From assembly GCA_029937335.1 (NCBI GenBank), contig JAPYQD010000013.1:1-7877 (forward strand): a DNA stretch of 7,877 nt. Direction: 5' to 3'. Under the pieces are notes generated by a model. It was not told the DNA's origin. It worked only from the letters and a program-made list of their open reading frames with translations, and searched no databases. Source of the DNA: Gammaproteobacteria bacterium. Its GTDB lineage: Bacteria > Pseudomonadota > Gammaproteobacteria > PS1 > Pseudothioglobaceae. Made by a program: the position numbers and the translations under genes. The first letter of the stretch is position 1; each line of letters opens with the position of its first letter. Positions 1-5,711 of this stretch are shown piece by piece.

Positions 1-264
1 GAGTCAGGCTGGCTTGATGAAAATAGGCTGCCTGCAGTATTCAAACAGCACCTATCTCAACTAAAGACAGATGAGCTATCTCCACCTTTCCAAACTCAAC
101 AAGGCTGGAGAGTTATTAAAATCATTGATAAACGTCGTGTGGATAATCACTTGATTGCAGTCAAGTCAAAACTCATCCAATCAAAGAAAAATAGCTTCTT
201 TAAAAATTGGGTAAAAGAGCTAAGAAAAGGCGCTTATATAGAGATTTTTGATCACAAACTATAA
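1..264 (+). CDS. surA: SurA C-terminal fragment (periplasmic peptidyl-prolyl isomerase/chaperone), 5' end outside window
   Basis: Only the last 87 codons are present, in frame from base 1 to a TAA stop. SurA is a periplasmic chaperone with parvulin domains that escorts outer-membrane proteins to the BAM complex. The fragment holds the end of the last parvulin domain: a GWL turn at residues 3-5, a hydrophobic stretch ending in ELSPPFQTQQGW (residues 25-36), then the strand RVIKIIDKRR. After it comes the helix that packs back on the chaperone core, with FKNWVKELRKGAYIEI at residues 67-82; W-V-x-x-L-R-x-x-A-Y-[IV]-E is how SurA proteins characteristically end. PpiD or a stand-alone PpiC protein is less likely because of this tail. 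rlmB starts 11 bases downstream, probably on the same transcript. The usual partners lptD and pdxA cannot be checked here; pdxA at least does not follow directly. Confidence 0.87.
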   Translation, partial: ESGWLDENRLPAVFKQHLSQLKTDELSPPFQTQQGWRVIKIIDKRRVDNHLIAVKSKLIQSKKNSFFKNWVKELRKGAYIEIFDHKL

Positions 265-268
265 GCGC
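230..268 (+). repeat. 9-bp perfect inverted repeat spanning the surA stop, just upstream of the rlmB start
   Basis: GCGCTTATA at 230-238 is the exact reverse complement of TATAAGCGC at 260-268, separated by 21 bases. The right arm contains the surA stop codon (262-264) and ends seven bases before the rlmB ATG. In the transcript this could form a 9-bp stem with four G-C pairs. No T-run follows, so it is not a standard intrinsic terminator. Its position suggests a role in coupling rlmB translation to surA, but a chance repeat is possible. Confidence 0.45.
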
Positions 269-275
269 ACTACCC

Positions 276-1019
276 ATGTCTAAATCAATTATTATCTTTG
301 GGTTTCACGCTATCCAGGCGCAGTTAGATTCTAACCCTGAATGCTTACTCAAAGTATTAACACTAGATAATCGCAACGATAAGCGCCTAAACACGTTAAT
401 CACTCAACTTGATCATCTAGGTATTAATACACAGCAAGCTAACAAACAACAACTCGACAAACTTACCAAAAATCAAACACACCAAGGTATTGCTGCTGAA
501 ATATTGCTACCCACCCTGCCCAATCTGGATGGTTTAATGCATTATGTTGAAAAGCTTAGCAACAGCAGCCTGATATTAATATTGGATTCTATTCAAGACC
601 CAAGAAACTTAGGTGCTTGTTTGCGTAGTGCTAATGCTGCTGGTGTGGATTGTGTGGTCATTAATAAAGATGGTTCGGCACCAATTAATGCATTAGTGCA
701 CAAAACTTCAGCAGGTGCACTCAACCAACTTAAGATTTTTTCCGTGACTAATTTATCACGCACCATTAAAGCACTAAAAGAACATAATATTTGGGTGGTT
801 GGTTTAGATGGTGCAACAGATCAATCGATTTATCAAATCGACCTTACCACGCCAACTGCAATTATCATGGGTGCTGAAGGCTCAGGCTTACGCTCGCTGA
901 CCAAAAAATCTTGCGACCAATTAGCCATGATCCCAATGCAAGGCAATGTAGAGAGTTTAAACGTTTCTGTCGCTACAGGTATTGCCTTGTTTGAAGCCAG
1001 CAGACAGCGTCACCTTTAA
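276..1019 (+). CDS. rlmB: 23S rRNA (guanosine-2'-O-)-methyltransferase RlmB (SPOUT/TrmH family)
   Basis: RlmB methylates the ribose of G2251 in the peptidyl-transferase P-loop of 23S rRNA, using S-adenosylmethionine. The 247 residues match the usual length of about 245. The N-terminal substrate-binding domain opens with IFGFHAIQAQL (7-17), and THQGIAAE (68-75) sits near its end. The SPOUT domain has all three motifs: motif 1 DPRNLGACLRSANAAG (108-123) with N111 and R117, motif 2 IIMGAEGSGL (196-205) with E201, and motif 3 IPMQGNVESLNVSVATGIAL (219-238), which forms the knotted cofactor site. ATG at 276 is the only usable start: the frame is closed by a TGA at 249-251 and has no other start codon between. 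No Shine-Dalgarno is visible, so translation is probably coupled to surA 11 bases upstream. TrmH (tRNA Gm18) is a related family, but the N-terminal domain and the SLNVSVATGIALFEASRQR end favour RlmB. Confidence 0.94.
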   Translation: MSKSIIIFGFHAIQAQLDSNPECLLKVLTLDNRNDKRLNTLITQLDHLGINTQQANKQQLDKLTKNQTHQGIAAEILLPTLPNLDGLMHYVEKLSNSSLILILDSIQDPRNLGACLRSANAAGVDCVVINKDGSAPINALVHKTSAGALNQLKIFSVTNLSRTIKALKEHNIWVVGLDGATDQSIYQIDLTTPTAIIMGAEGSGLRSLTKKSCDQLAMIPMQGNVESLNVSVATGIALFEASRQRHL

Positions 1020-1039
1020 ACTATTGATATTAATTAAAC

Positions 1040-1065
1040 TTAAGCCCTAAAAGCTTGATTTTTTT
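1040..1065 (+). terminator. Probable Rho-independent terminator after rlmB
   Basis: TTAAGC (1040-1045) pairs with GCTTGA (1053-1058), with one G-U pair, around a 7-base loop CCTAAAA. Seven Ts follow at once (1059-1065). The stem is short and has only two G-C pairs, so termination may be leaky. Further A-T pairs (1036-1038 with 1060-1062) could lengthen it after one mismatch. It lies 21 bases past the rlmB stop and just ahead of a promoter-like element, as expected at an operon boundary. Confidence 0.55.
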
Positions 1066-1073
1066 GGTAAAAT
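1065..1073 (+). promoter_or_regulatory. Candidate extended -10 promoter of the yceD-rpmF-plsX-fabH operon
   Basis: TGG at 1065-1067 followed by TAAAAT at 1068-1073 fits an extended -10 element (TGn plus a hexamer matching TATAAT at five of six positions). No good -35 hexamer is found 16-18 bases upstream, where the sequence is terminator loop and stem; extended -10 promoters can work without one. The start of transcription would be near 1080, leaving a leader of about 15 bases before the yceD ATG at 1095. Confidence 0.5.
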
Positions 1074-1094
1074 TGTCAAGTTTTTGCAATATTG

Positions 1095-1604
1095 ATGAAA
1101 CAAGGAATACCCGAACAGATAAAGCTTTTTAAATTCGCTTCTAGATCGTTAATTTTTTCACAAATTTATCAAGTGAAAGATTTTCCTAGAATTAGCGCTT
1201 TAGTCAGCAATCAAGATGCACCGGTCAGTGTTGAATTAAGTTTTGGCATTGAGAATAATAGAATTCCTTACATTACTGGTAAAATCGAGCTGGATGTGGC
1301 ACTCACCTGCCAACGTTGTTTAAATGAAGTCAGTGTTCATTTACAGCCTAAATTTCAGCTTGCTTTTTTAAAAAACGAACAACAGGGTGAAGAGTTAGAC
1401 TCTAGCTTTGAGACGATTCTAAATGCTGACGAAGAATTTTCGACTATAGAATTTATAACGGATGAAGTGTTAATATCCATCCCGATGATTCCCATGCATG
1501 AGCATGAGTGTGCATCGTTTAAGAGCACAACACCGATAAAAGAGCAAAAGCGTGAAAACCCTTTTGCAATATTAAAACAATTGAAAAACTCAACTAAGGA
1601 GTAA
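1095..1604 (+). CDS. yceD: YceD/DUF177 family protein (23S rRNA accumulation)
   Basis: A 169-residue protein of the DUF177 (YceD) family, encoded directly upstream of rpmF in many bacteria and in plant chloroplast relatives needed for 23S rRNA accumulation; the biochemical role is not settled. Family marks are the pair C72-x2-C75 in LTCQRCL (70-76), the acidic middle region (about 98-120), DEVLISIPMIPMHEHEC (123-139) and the C-terminal ENPFAILKQLK (154-164). I start it at ATG 1095. A TTG three bases earlier (1092) is also in frame but would only add one residue, and the ATG is the better codon. There is no clear Shine-Dalgarno; the predicted leader is only about 15 bases and AT-rich. Its last codons contain the strong ribosome binding site of rpmF, four bases downstream, so the two are likely co-expressed. 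Confidence 0.9.
   Translation: MKQGIPEQIKLFKFASRSLIFSQIYQVKDFPRISALVSNQDAPVSVELSFGIENNRIPYITGKIELDVALTCQRCLNEVSVHLQPKFQLAFLKNEQQGEELDSSFETILNADEEFSTIEFITDEVLISIPMIPMHEHECASFKSTTPIKEQKRENPFAILKQLKNSTKE
1595..1601 (+). promoter_or_regulatory. Strong Shine-Dalgarno of rpmF
   Basis: TAAGGAG at 1595-1601 lies inside the last yceD codons, seven bases before the rpmF ATG at 1609. It is the clearest ribosome binding site in the window, consistent with bL32 being needed at one copy per ribosome, far above its neighbours. Confidence 0.85.
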
Positions 1605-1608
1605 AAAA

Positions 1609-1806
1609 ATGGCTGTACAAAAAAGTAGAAAAACCCCTTCAAAAAGAGGTATGCGTCGTTCACACAACGCACTAACTAGCCCAGCATTATCTGAAGATCA
1701 AGAAACAGGTGAAATTCACTTACGTCACCATGTGACTGCTGATGGTTACTACCGTGGCAAAAAAGTCATTAATAAAGTTCAAGACATTCAAGAAGTAGAA
1801 GCTTAA
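1609..1806 (+). CDS. rpmF: 50S ribosomal protein bL32
   Basis: Small basic protein of the large ribosomal subunit. The 65 residues open with MAVQKSRKTPSKRGMRRSHN, and the core HLRHHVTADGYYRGKKVI (38-55) is almost identical to that of enterobacterial bL32. No cysteine is present, so this is the C-minus form that does not bind zinc, as is usual in Gammaproteobacteria. Compared with the 57 residues of the E. coli protein it carries a short acidic end, DIQEVEA. The start is fixed by TAAGGAG seven bases upstream. It lies four bases after yceD and six bases before plsX, the conserved yceD-rpmF-plsX order. Confidence 0.97.
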   Translation: MAVQKSRKTPSKRGMRRSHNALTSPALSEDQETGEIHLRHHVTADGYYRGKKVINKVQDIQEVEA

Positions 1807-1812
1807 GTCCTA

Positions 1813-2853
1813 ATGACGATCAGGGTATCAATTGATGCCTCAGGGGGAGATCATGGGATACCAGTTACTATTGCAGCTGGTCTTAAAGCCTTGGGTGCGT
1901 TTCAAGACTTACACCTAATTTTTGTAGGTGACGAGTCTGCTATTCAAGCAGAGCTCGCTAAACACTCATCCGCAAAAAAACAATCTAATCGATTCAATAT
2001 TACTCACGCCAGTGAAGTGATTGCAATGAACGAATCCCCTTCAATCGCACTGCGTAAAAAGAAAGATTCATCAATGCGTGTTGCTATCAATCTAGTCAAA
2101 GACGAAACTGTTGATGCTTGTGTTAGCGCTGGAAACACCGGTGCACTAATGGCCATTTCACGCTTTGTATTAAAAACCATTAAAGGTATTGATCGCCCTG
2201 CTATTATGGGCCGCATGCCAACCATGACGGGCCATACCCACATGCTAGACCTTGGTGCAAATGTAGACTCTAAACCAGAATCTTTGGTTGAGTTTGCAGT
2301 AATGGGCTCTATTGCAGTTGAGCATACTGAAAATATCACCGCACCTAGCGTGGGTCTTCTCAATATTGGCGAAGAAGAAATGAAGGGTAATGACAAGATT
2401 AAAAAAACAGCAGAACTACTTAAAGCCTCTAATTTAAATTATGTTGGCTTTATTGAAGGTGATGATATCTACAAAGGCACTGTTGATCTAGTAGTTTGCG
2501 ACGGCTTCGAAGGTAATATTGCACTTAAAGCGTCAGAAGGTGTGGCAGCAATGATGGGGCATTATCTAAAGCAGGCATTCACCAAAAATATTTTTACTAA
2601 AATTGTTGCCCTGATTGCAACACCAGTTTTAAAAGACTTCAAATCTAGTTTAGACCCTGGAAAGTACAACGGTGCTAGCTTATTAGGTCTTCGTGGCATC
2701 GTGGTTAAAAGCCATGGCGGTGCCAACACTGATTCATTTTTCCAAGCAATTAAAGAAGCCTACCTTGAAGCGCACGCTAAAATTATTGAAAAGATCACCA
2801 CTCAGGTATCATTAGAGTTAGAAAACCAACAAGGCAAAGGCGACAATGAGTAA
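1813..2853 (+). CDS. plsX: Phosphate acyltransferase PlsX
   Basis: PlsX converts acyl-ACP and phosphate into acyl-phosphate, the acyl donor for PlsY in the first step of phospholipid synthesis; it is a peripheral membrane protein. The 346 residues match the family length. Motifs in order: DASGGDHG (8-15, where DAMGGDHG is usual), SAGNTGAL (105-112), LDLGAN (145-150), LLNIGEEE (182-189), CDGFEGNIALK (229-239), YNGASLLGL (285-293) and KSHGGA (299-304). The start at ATG 1813 gives the expected MTIRVSIDA beginning. No good Shine-Dalgarno is visible in the six bases after the rpmF stop, so coupling to rpmF is likely. Its 3' end overlaps fabH by eight bases. The stretch 246-276 is rich in hydrophobic and basic residues, in keeping with membrane association. 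Confidence 0.96.
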   Translation: MTIRVSIDASGGDHGIPVTIAAGLKALGAFQDLHLIFVGDESAIQAELAKHSSAKKQSNRFNITHASEVIAMNESPSIALRKKKDSSMRVAINLVKDETVDACVSAGNTGALMAISRFVLKTIKGIDRPAIMGRMPTMTGHTHMLDLGANVDSKPESLVEFAVMGSIAVEHTENITAPSVGLLNIGEEEMKGNDKIKKTAELLKASNLNYVGFIEGDDIYKGTVDLVVCDGFEGNIALKASEGVAAMMGHYLKQAFTKNIFTKIVALIATPVLKDFKSSLDPGKYNGASLLGLRGIVVKSHGGANTDSFFQAIKEAYLEAHAKIIEKITTQVSLELENQQGKGDNE

Positions 2854-3790
2854 ATTTGCAAGAATCATCGGTACGGGTTCTTATTTACCACCTAAGGTGG
2901 TTACCAATGATGATTTATCTAAAACCATTGATACTTCTGATGAGTGGATCACCAGTAGAACAGGCATTAAAGAAAGACGCATTGTTACTGATGAATCTAC
3001 TTGTGATTTAGCAACTATTGCCGCCAATAATGCGCTTGAAATGGCTGGCATTGACGCCAGTGAATTAGATCTAATCATCCTGGCAACCACCACACCGGAT
3101 AAAATTTTCCCAGCAACGGCAACCATGTTGCAAAACAAAATTGGTGCATCTTGCCCTGCCTTTGACCTTCAATCAGTTTGTTCGGGCTTTGTCTTTGCGT
3201 TAACCACTGCTGAACAATACATTAAAACCGGTGCAGCCAATAAAGTATTGGTCGTTGGTAGTGAAACTCTATCTCGCATTGTTGACTGGAACGATCGATC
3301 AACCGCCATTCTTTTTGGCGATGGTGCTGGCGCTGTTGTACTGAGTGGTAGTGAAGAAACCGGCATCCTGCATTCAAAACTCTTTAGTGATGGCAACTAC
3401 TTATCTTCATTGCAAGTGAGTAACAACTACATTAACGAAACTGGTTTTATTGAAATGGCGGGCAACGAAGTCTTTAAAATTGCCGTTAGTCGTTTATCAT
3501 CTTTGGCAGAAGAAACGCTTAAAGAGTGTGATATGACCTCAGAAGATCTAGATTGGATGGTACCTCACCAGGCTAACATCCGTATTATTTCTGCTGTAGC
3601 TAAACGCATTAAAACGCCAATGGATAAAGTCGTTGTCACTCTAGAAAAACACGGCAATACATCAGCCGCCTCTATTCCATTAGCACTAGACACGGCGGTT
3701 CGAGATGGTCGTATTAAAAAAGGTCAAAACCTATTGTTTGAAGGTATTGGTGGTGGTTTTAGCTGGGGCAGTGTTTTAGTTAAATTCTAA
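2846..3790 (+). CDS. fabH: Beta-ketoacyl-ACP synthase III (FabH)
   Basis: FabH condenses acetyl-CoA with malonyl-ACP to start fatty-acid chains. The thiolase-fold protein of 314 residues has the complete Cys-His-Asn triad: C112 in QSVCSGF (109-115), H241 in VPHQANIRI (239-247) and N271 in HGNTSAASIP (269-278). DEWITSRTGIKERR (32-45) and the final EGIGGGFSWGSVLVKF are also typical. KAS I/II enzymes (Cys-His-His) are excluded by N271. The ATG lies inside the plsX 3' end (8-base overlap), with AAAGG about five bases before it. fabD, fabG and acpP, which usually follow, are missing: the next gene is ispA on the opposite strand, and the two stop codons overlap by four bases. Confidence 0.96.
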   Translation: MSKFARIIGTGSYLPPKVVTNDDLSKTIDTSDEWITSRTGIKERRIVTDESTCDLATIAANNALEMAGIDASELDLIILATTTPDKIFPATATMLQNKIGASCPAFDLQSVCSGFVFALTTAEQYIKTGAANKVLVVGSETLSRIVDWNDRSTAILFGDGAGAVVLSGSEETGILHSKLFSDGNYLSSLQVSNNYINETGFIEMAGNEVFKIAVSRLSSLAEETLKECDMTSEDLDWMVPHQANIRIISAVAKRIKTPMDKVVVTLEKHGNTSAASIPLALDTAVRDGRIKKGQNLLFEGIGGGFSWGSVLVKF

Positions 3791-3793
3791 AAC
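3773..3793. repeat. 7-bp inverted repeat over the overlapping fabH and ispA stop codons
   Basis: GTTTTAG (3773-3779) and CTAAAAC (3787-3793) are perfect reverse complements around a 7-base loop. The right arm contains both stop codons (TAA 3788-3790 on +, TAG 3789-3787 on -). On the + strand the stem is followed by TTTCTTG, a poor T-run. A second possible + strand stem lies just beyond: CTTGATTG (3797-3804) with CAGTCAAG (3813-3820), including one G-U pair. Together they could slow or stop transcripts of fabH, but the first stem has only two G-C pairs. A weak terminator is plausible, not established. Confidence 0.35.
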
Positions 3794-4641
3794 TTTCTTG
3801 ATTGTAACTGCTCAGTCAAGCTACGTAATTCACTCGCATCTACACTTAACTGTTCTAGCTTTTCAAAGGCTTGTTGGTATAGCTGCTGATAAGTTTTTGT
3901 TGCTTCATCCAAGCCTAATAACGCAGGATAAGTTGGTTTATTTTTATCGGTGTCTGAATGCTGTTTTTTACCCAACACACCTTCCGGGGTAAGCACATCT
4001 AAAACATCATCTTGAACTTGATAGGCCAGACCTATATCTTGTGAAAAACCATCTAATATCTTTTGATCTTCAGCACCACACTGGCTCGATACCAAAGCAC
4101 CTAATTTAACCGAACAACTGAGCAGTGCACCAGTTTTCTTTCGGTGCATGTTTTGTAAAGTTTCGATATCAATGATTTTTGAGACCACAGACAAATCAAT
4201 TGACTGGCCTTCAGCCATCTCAAAAGCTGCATGTGTGAGTGCTTGCAATAAAGCTATTCGCACCTCAGTTGATAAACTGTCATCATTGGTTAGCACCTCA
4301 AAGGCTAAGGCCTGCAAGCCATCACCTGCCAATATAGCCTGAGCTTCGCCAAATTGCTTATGACAAGCAGGTTGATTATGACGAATATCATCGTCATCCA
4401 TCGCTGGTAAATCATCATGAATCAAAGAATAAGCATGAATCAATTCCACAGCGCAAGCACTCGAATCGACTAAATCAAGATCTGCACCAAAAGTATTGGC
4501 CACAGTATAGGTTAAGATGGGTCGAAAACGCTTGCCGCCAGATAGCACACTATAACGCATGGCTTCGGTCAAGCTACCTTGGCTCGATAAATACCCGTCT
4601 AGGTGTTGATTAACACGTTGAGTGTAGTCTTTAAAACTCAT
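3787..4641 (-). CDS. ispA: (2E,6E)-farnesyl diphosphate synthase (short-chain polyprenyl synthase)
   Basis: Makes farnesyl diphosphate from IPP and DMAPP/GPP, the precursor of undecaprenyl and respiratory quinone side chains. The 284 residues fit the IspA group. Visible motifs: GGKRFRP (35-41) that binds IPP, first aspartate-rich motif DDLPAMD (76-82) in the bacterial DDx4D form, the KKTG substrate-binding site (168-171), and second aspartate-rich motif DDVLD (211-215) after YQVQ. The four-residue spacing in the first motif marks short-chain IspA-type enzymes, whereas octaprenyl synthases (IspB) have DDx2D. Geranylgeranyl specificity cannot be excluded by eye. The start lies 16 bases after xseB with no strong Shine-Dalgarno. 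It is the last gene of the leftward array; dxs, which often follows xseB-ispA, is replaced by the convergent fabH. Confidence 0.93.
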   Translation of the reverse strand: MSFKDYTQRVNQHLDGYLSSQGSLTEAMRYSVLSGGKRFRPILTYTVANTFGADLDLVDSSACAVELIHAYSLIHDDLPAMDDDDIRHNQPACHKQFGEAQAILAGDGLQALAFEVLTNDDSLSTEVRIALLQALTHAAFEMAEGQSIDLSVVSKIIDIETLQNMHRKKTGALLSCSVKLGALVSSQCGAEDQKILDGFSQDIGLAYQVQDDVLDVLTPEGVLGKKQHSDTDKNKPTYPALLGLDEATKTYQQLYQQAFEKLEQLSVDASELRSLTEQLQSRKF

Positions 4642-4657
4642 GAAATCGTCTTTAAAG

Positions 4658-4876
4658 TTAATCTAGCGGTTTTTGAGTTTGATAATCATCATCAGCACTT
4701 AACAATGAGATTTTTTGCTCTGCTGCGCTCAGTGCTGATTGGCATTGACGTGTTAGTTGTACGCCTTGTTCGAAATACTTCAACGAGTCTTCCAGGCTTA
4801 AATCACCAGATTCCATGGTTTTTACAATGCCTTCCAACTCCAGCAAGCCTTTATTAAAATCAAATTTTTTTGTCAT
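4658..4876 (-). CDS. xseB: Exodeoxyribonuclease VII small subunit
   Basis: XseB is the small, helical subunit that binds the catalytic XseA in exonuclease VII, which degrades single-stranded DNA in both directions. The 72 residues contain the family pattern FDFNKGLLELEGIVKTMESG (5-24) followed by LSLEDSLKYFEQGVQLTRQC (26-45). I start it at ATG 4876-4874. A GTG further upstream (4897-4895) would add seven residues lying inside the preceding SDR gene; GGAG at 4889-4886 is nine bases before the ATG and fits it as ribosome binding site. The gene starts one base after the SDR stop codon. xseA is not in this window, as is usual. Confidence 0.93.
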   Translation of the reverse strand: MTKKFDFNKGLLELEGIVKTMESGDLSLEDSLKYFEQGVQLTRQCQSALSAAEQKISLLSADDDYQTQKPLD

Positions 4877-4877
4877 A

Positions 4878-5711
4878 TTATCTTTCTCCGCCGCCACCGG
4901 CTTTATTAAGTATTTTATCCATTAACCATGCTGGTAACAACCTCATTAATATGGCAAACAATTTGGTTGGAAAAGTCACATGATAATGAATCTTTGCTTG
5001 CTTGGCGCGTAATGCGTGTTGTGCGCATTTTAATACTGCCGTTGCTGGCAAAGTAAAATCAGCCAATTCATCAGATTGCAAACGCTTAATCATTTTTTCA
5101 TAATTTGACCGGTAATCACTATTGTCCATATCCACATGTTTCATAAATGCTTTATAGGCATTGATTCTAAATTTAGATTCAATGGGTCCTGGCTGAATTA
5201 AGGACAACTGCACATTGGTATTTGCTAATTCTAAGCGTAATGTGTTAACCAAACCCTCTATGGCAAATTTAGAGGCATTATAAGGCCCTCTAAAAGGCAT
5301 TGCTACAAAACCCAATACAGAACTTAAATAAATAATTCGACCTTCATTCTTTGACTTCATTTTTGGCAAAACCAAATTGGTGAGCTCATGCCAACCAAAT
5401 ACATTGGTTTGAAATTGCTCTTCTAACGCTTGACGAGAAATATCTTCCAACGCCCCTACTTGCCCATAAGCGCCGTTATGAATCAAACCGTACAAATCAT
5501 CCGTTTGTTCAAAAACAGCTTTAATTGCTGCATTAATAGACCGAGATGAGGACAGATCTAGCACAAAAGCATCAAAGCCTTGTTGTTTGAGTTGCTCTAC
5601 GTCTTTAATATCTCTGGCGGTGGCAAATACTCGATAACCATCCTGTTTTAAACCTTGCGCCAAACACAGGCCAATCCCACTAGAACAGCCCGTAATTAGG
5701 ACTGATTTCAT
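4878..5711 (-). CDS. SDR-family NAD(P)-dependent oxidoreductase, substrate unknown
   Basis: A classical short-chain dehydrogenase/reductase of 277 residues. The Rossmann glycine motif TGCSSGIG is at 7-14, FATARD (29-34) follows the second strand, and LDLSSS (51-56) corresponds to the usual D-[VIL] adenine-binding site. The NNAG motif appears as HNGA (78-81). The catalytic serine is in IYLSS (127-131) and Y144 and K148 form YNASK. IQPGPIESKF (172-181) follows. R33 after the second strand hints at NADP(H), which is inference. The C-terminal part (about 185-277) is longer than in minimal SDRs and ends in a hydrophobic, basic segment TFPTKLFAILMRLLPAWLMD that could touch a membrane; this is like the 17-beta-hydroxysteroid-dehydrogenase-like SDR group, whose bacterial members have no agreed substrate. 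The ATG overlaps the pcnB stop (ATGA), and xseB begins one base after its end, so it belongs to the same transcript. Confidence 0.88.
   Translation of the reverse strand: MKSVLITGCSSGIGLCLAQGLKQDGYRVFATARDIKDVEQLKQQGFDAFVLDLSSSRSINAAIKAVFEQTDDLYGLIHNGAYGQVGALEDISRQALEEQFQTNVFGWHELTNLVLPKMKSKNEGRIIYLSSVLGFVAMPFRGPYNASKFAIEGLVNTLRLELANTNVQLSLIQPGPIESKFRINAYKAFMKHVDMDNSDYRSNYEKMIKRLQSDELADFTLPATAVLKCAQHALRAKQAKIHYHVTFPTKLFAILMRLLPAWLMDKILNKAGGGGER

Noticed and set aside
1054..1083. Classical -35/-10 promoter using TTGATT at 1055-1060
   Set aside because: No acceptable -10 hexamer lies 16-18 bases downstream; the extended -10 at 1065-1073 explains the region better.
1092..1094. TTG start for yceD
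   Set aside because: It adds a single residue before an ATG and there is no ribosome binding site that favours it.
1355..1672. Antisense open frame of 105 codons across yceD and rpmF
   Set aside because: It lies opposite two well-supported genes, has no recognisable motif and is the expected by-product of their codon use. The same holds for other antisense frames at 2004-2396, 2881-3396, 3798-3992, 4148-4342, 4603-4857 and 7357-7644.
3787..4641. Long-chain octaprenyl diphosphate synthase (IspB)
   Set aside because: The first aspartate-rich motif has four residues between aspartates (DDLPAMD), the short-chain IspA form, and the xseB neighbour supports IspA.
4877..4897. GTG start at 4897 giving a 79-residue XseB
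   Set aside because: The extra residues lie inside the SDR coding end, and GGAG at 4889-4886 is correctly placed for the ATG at 4876; the usual XseB N-terminus also fits that ATG.
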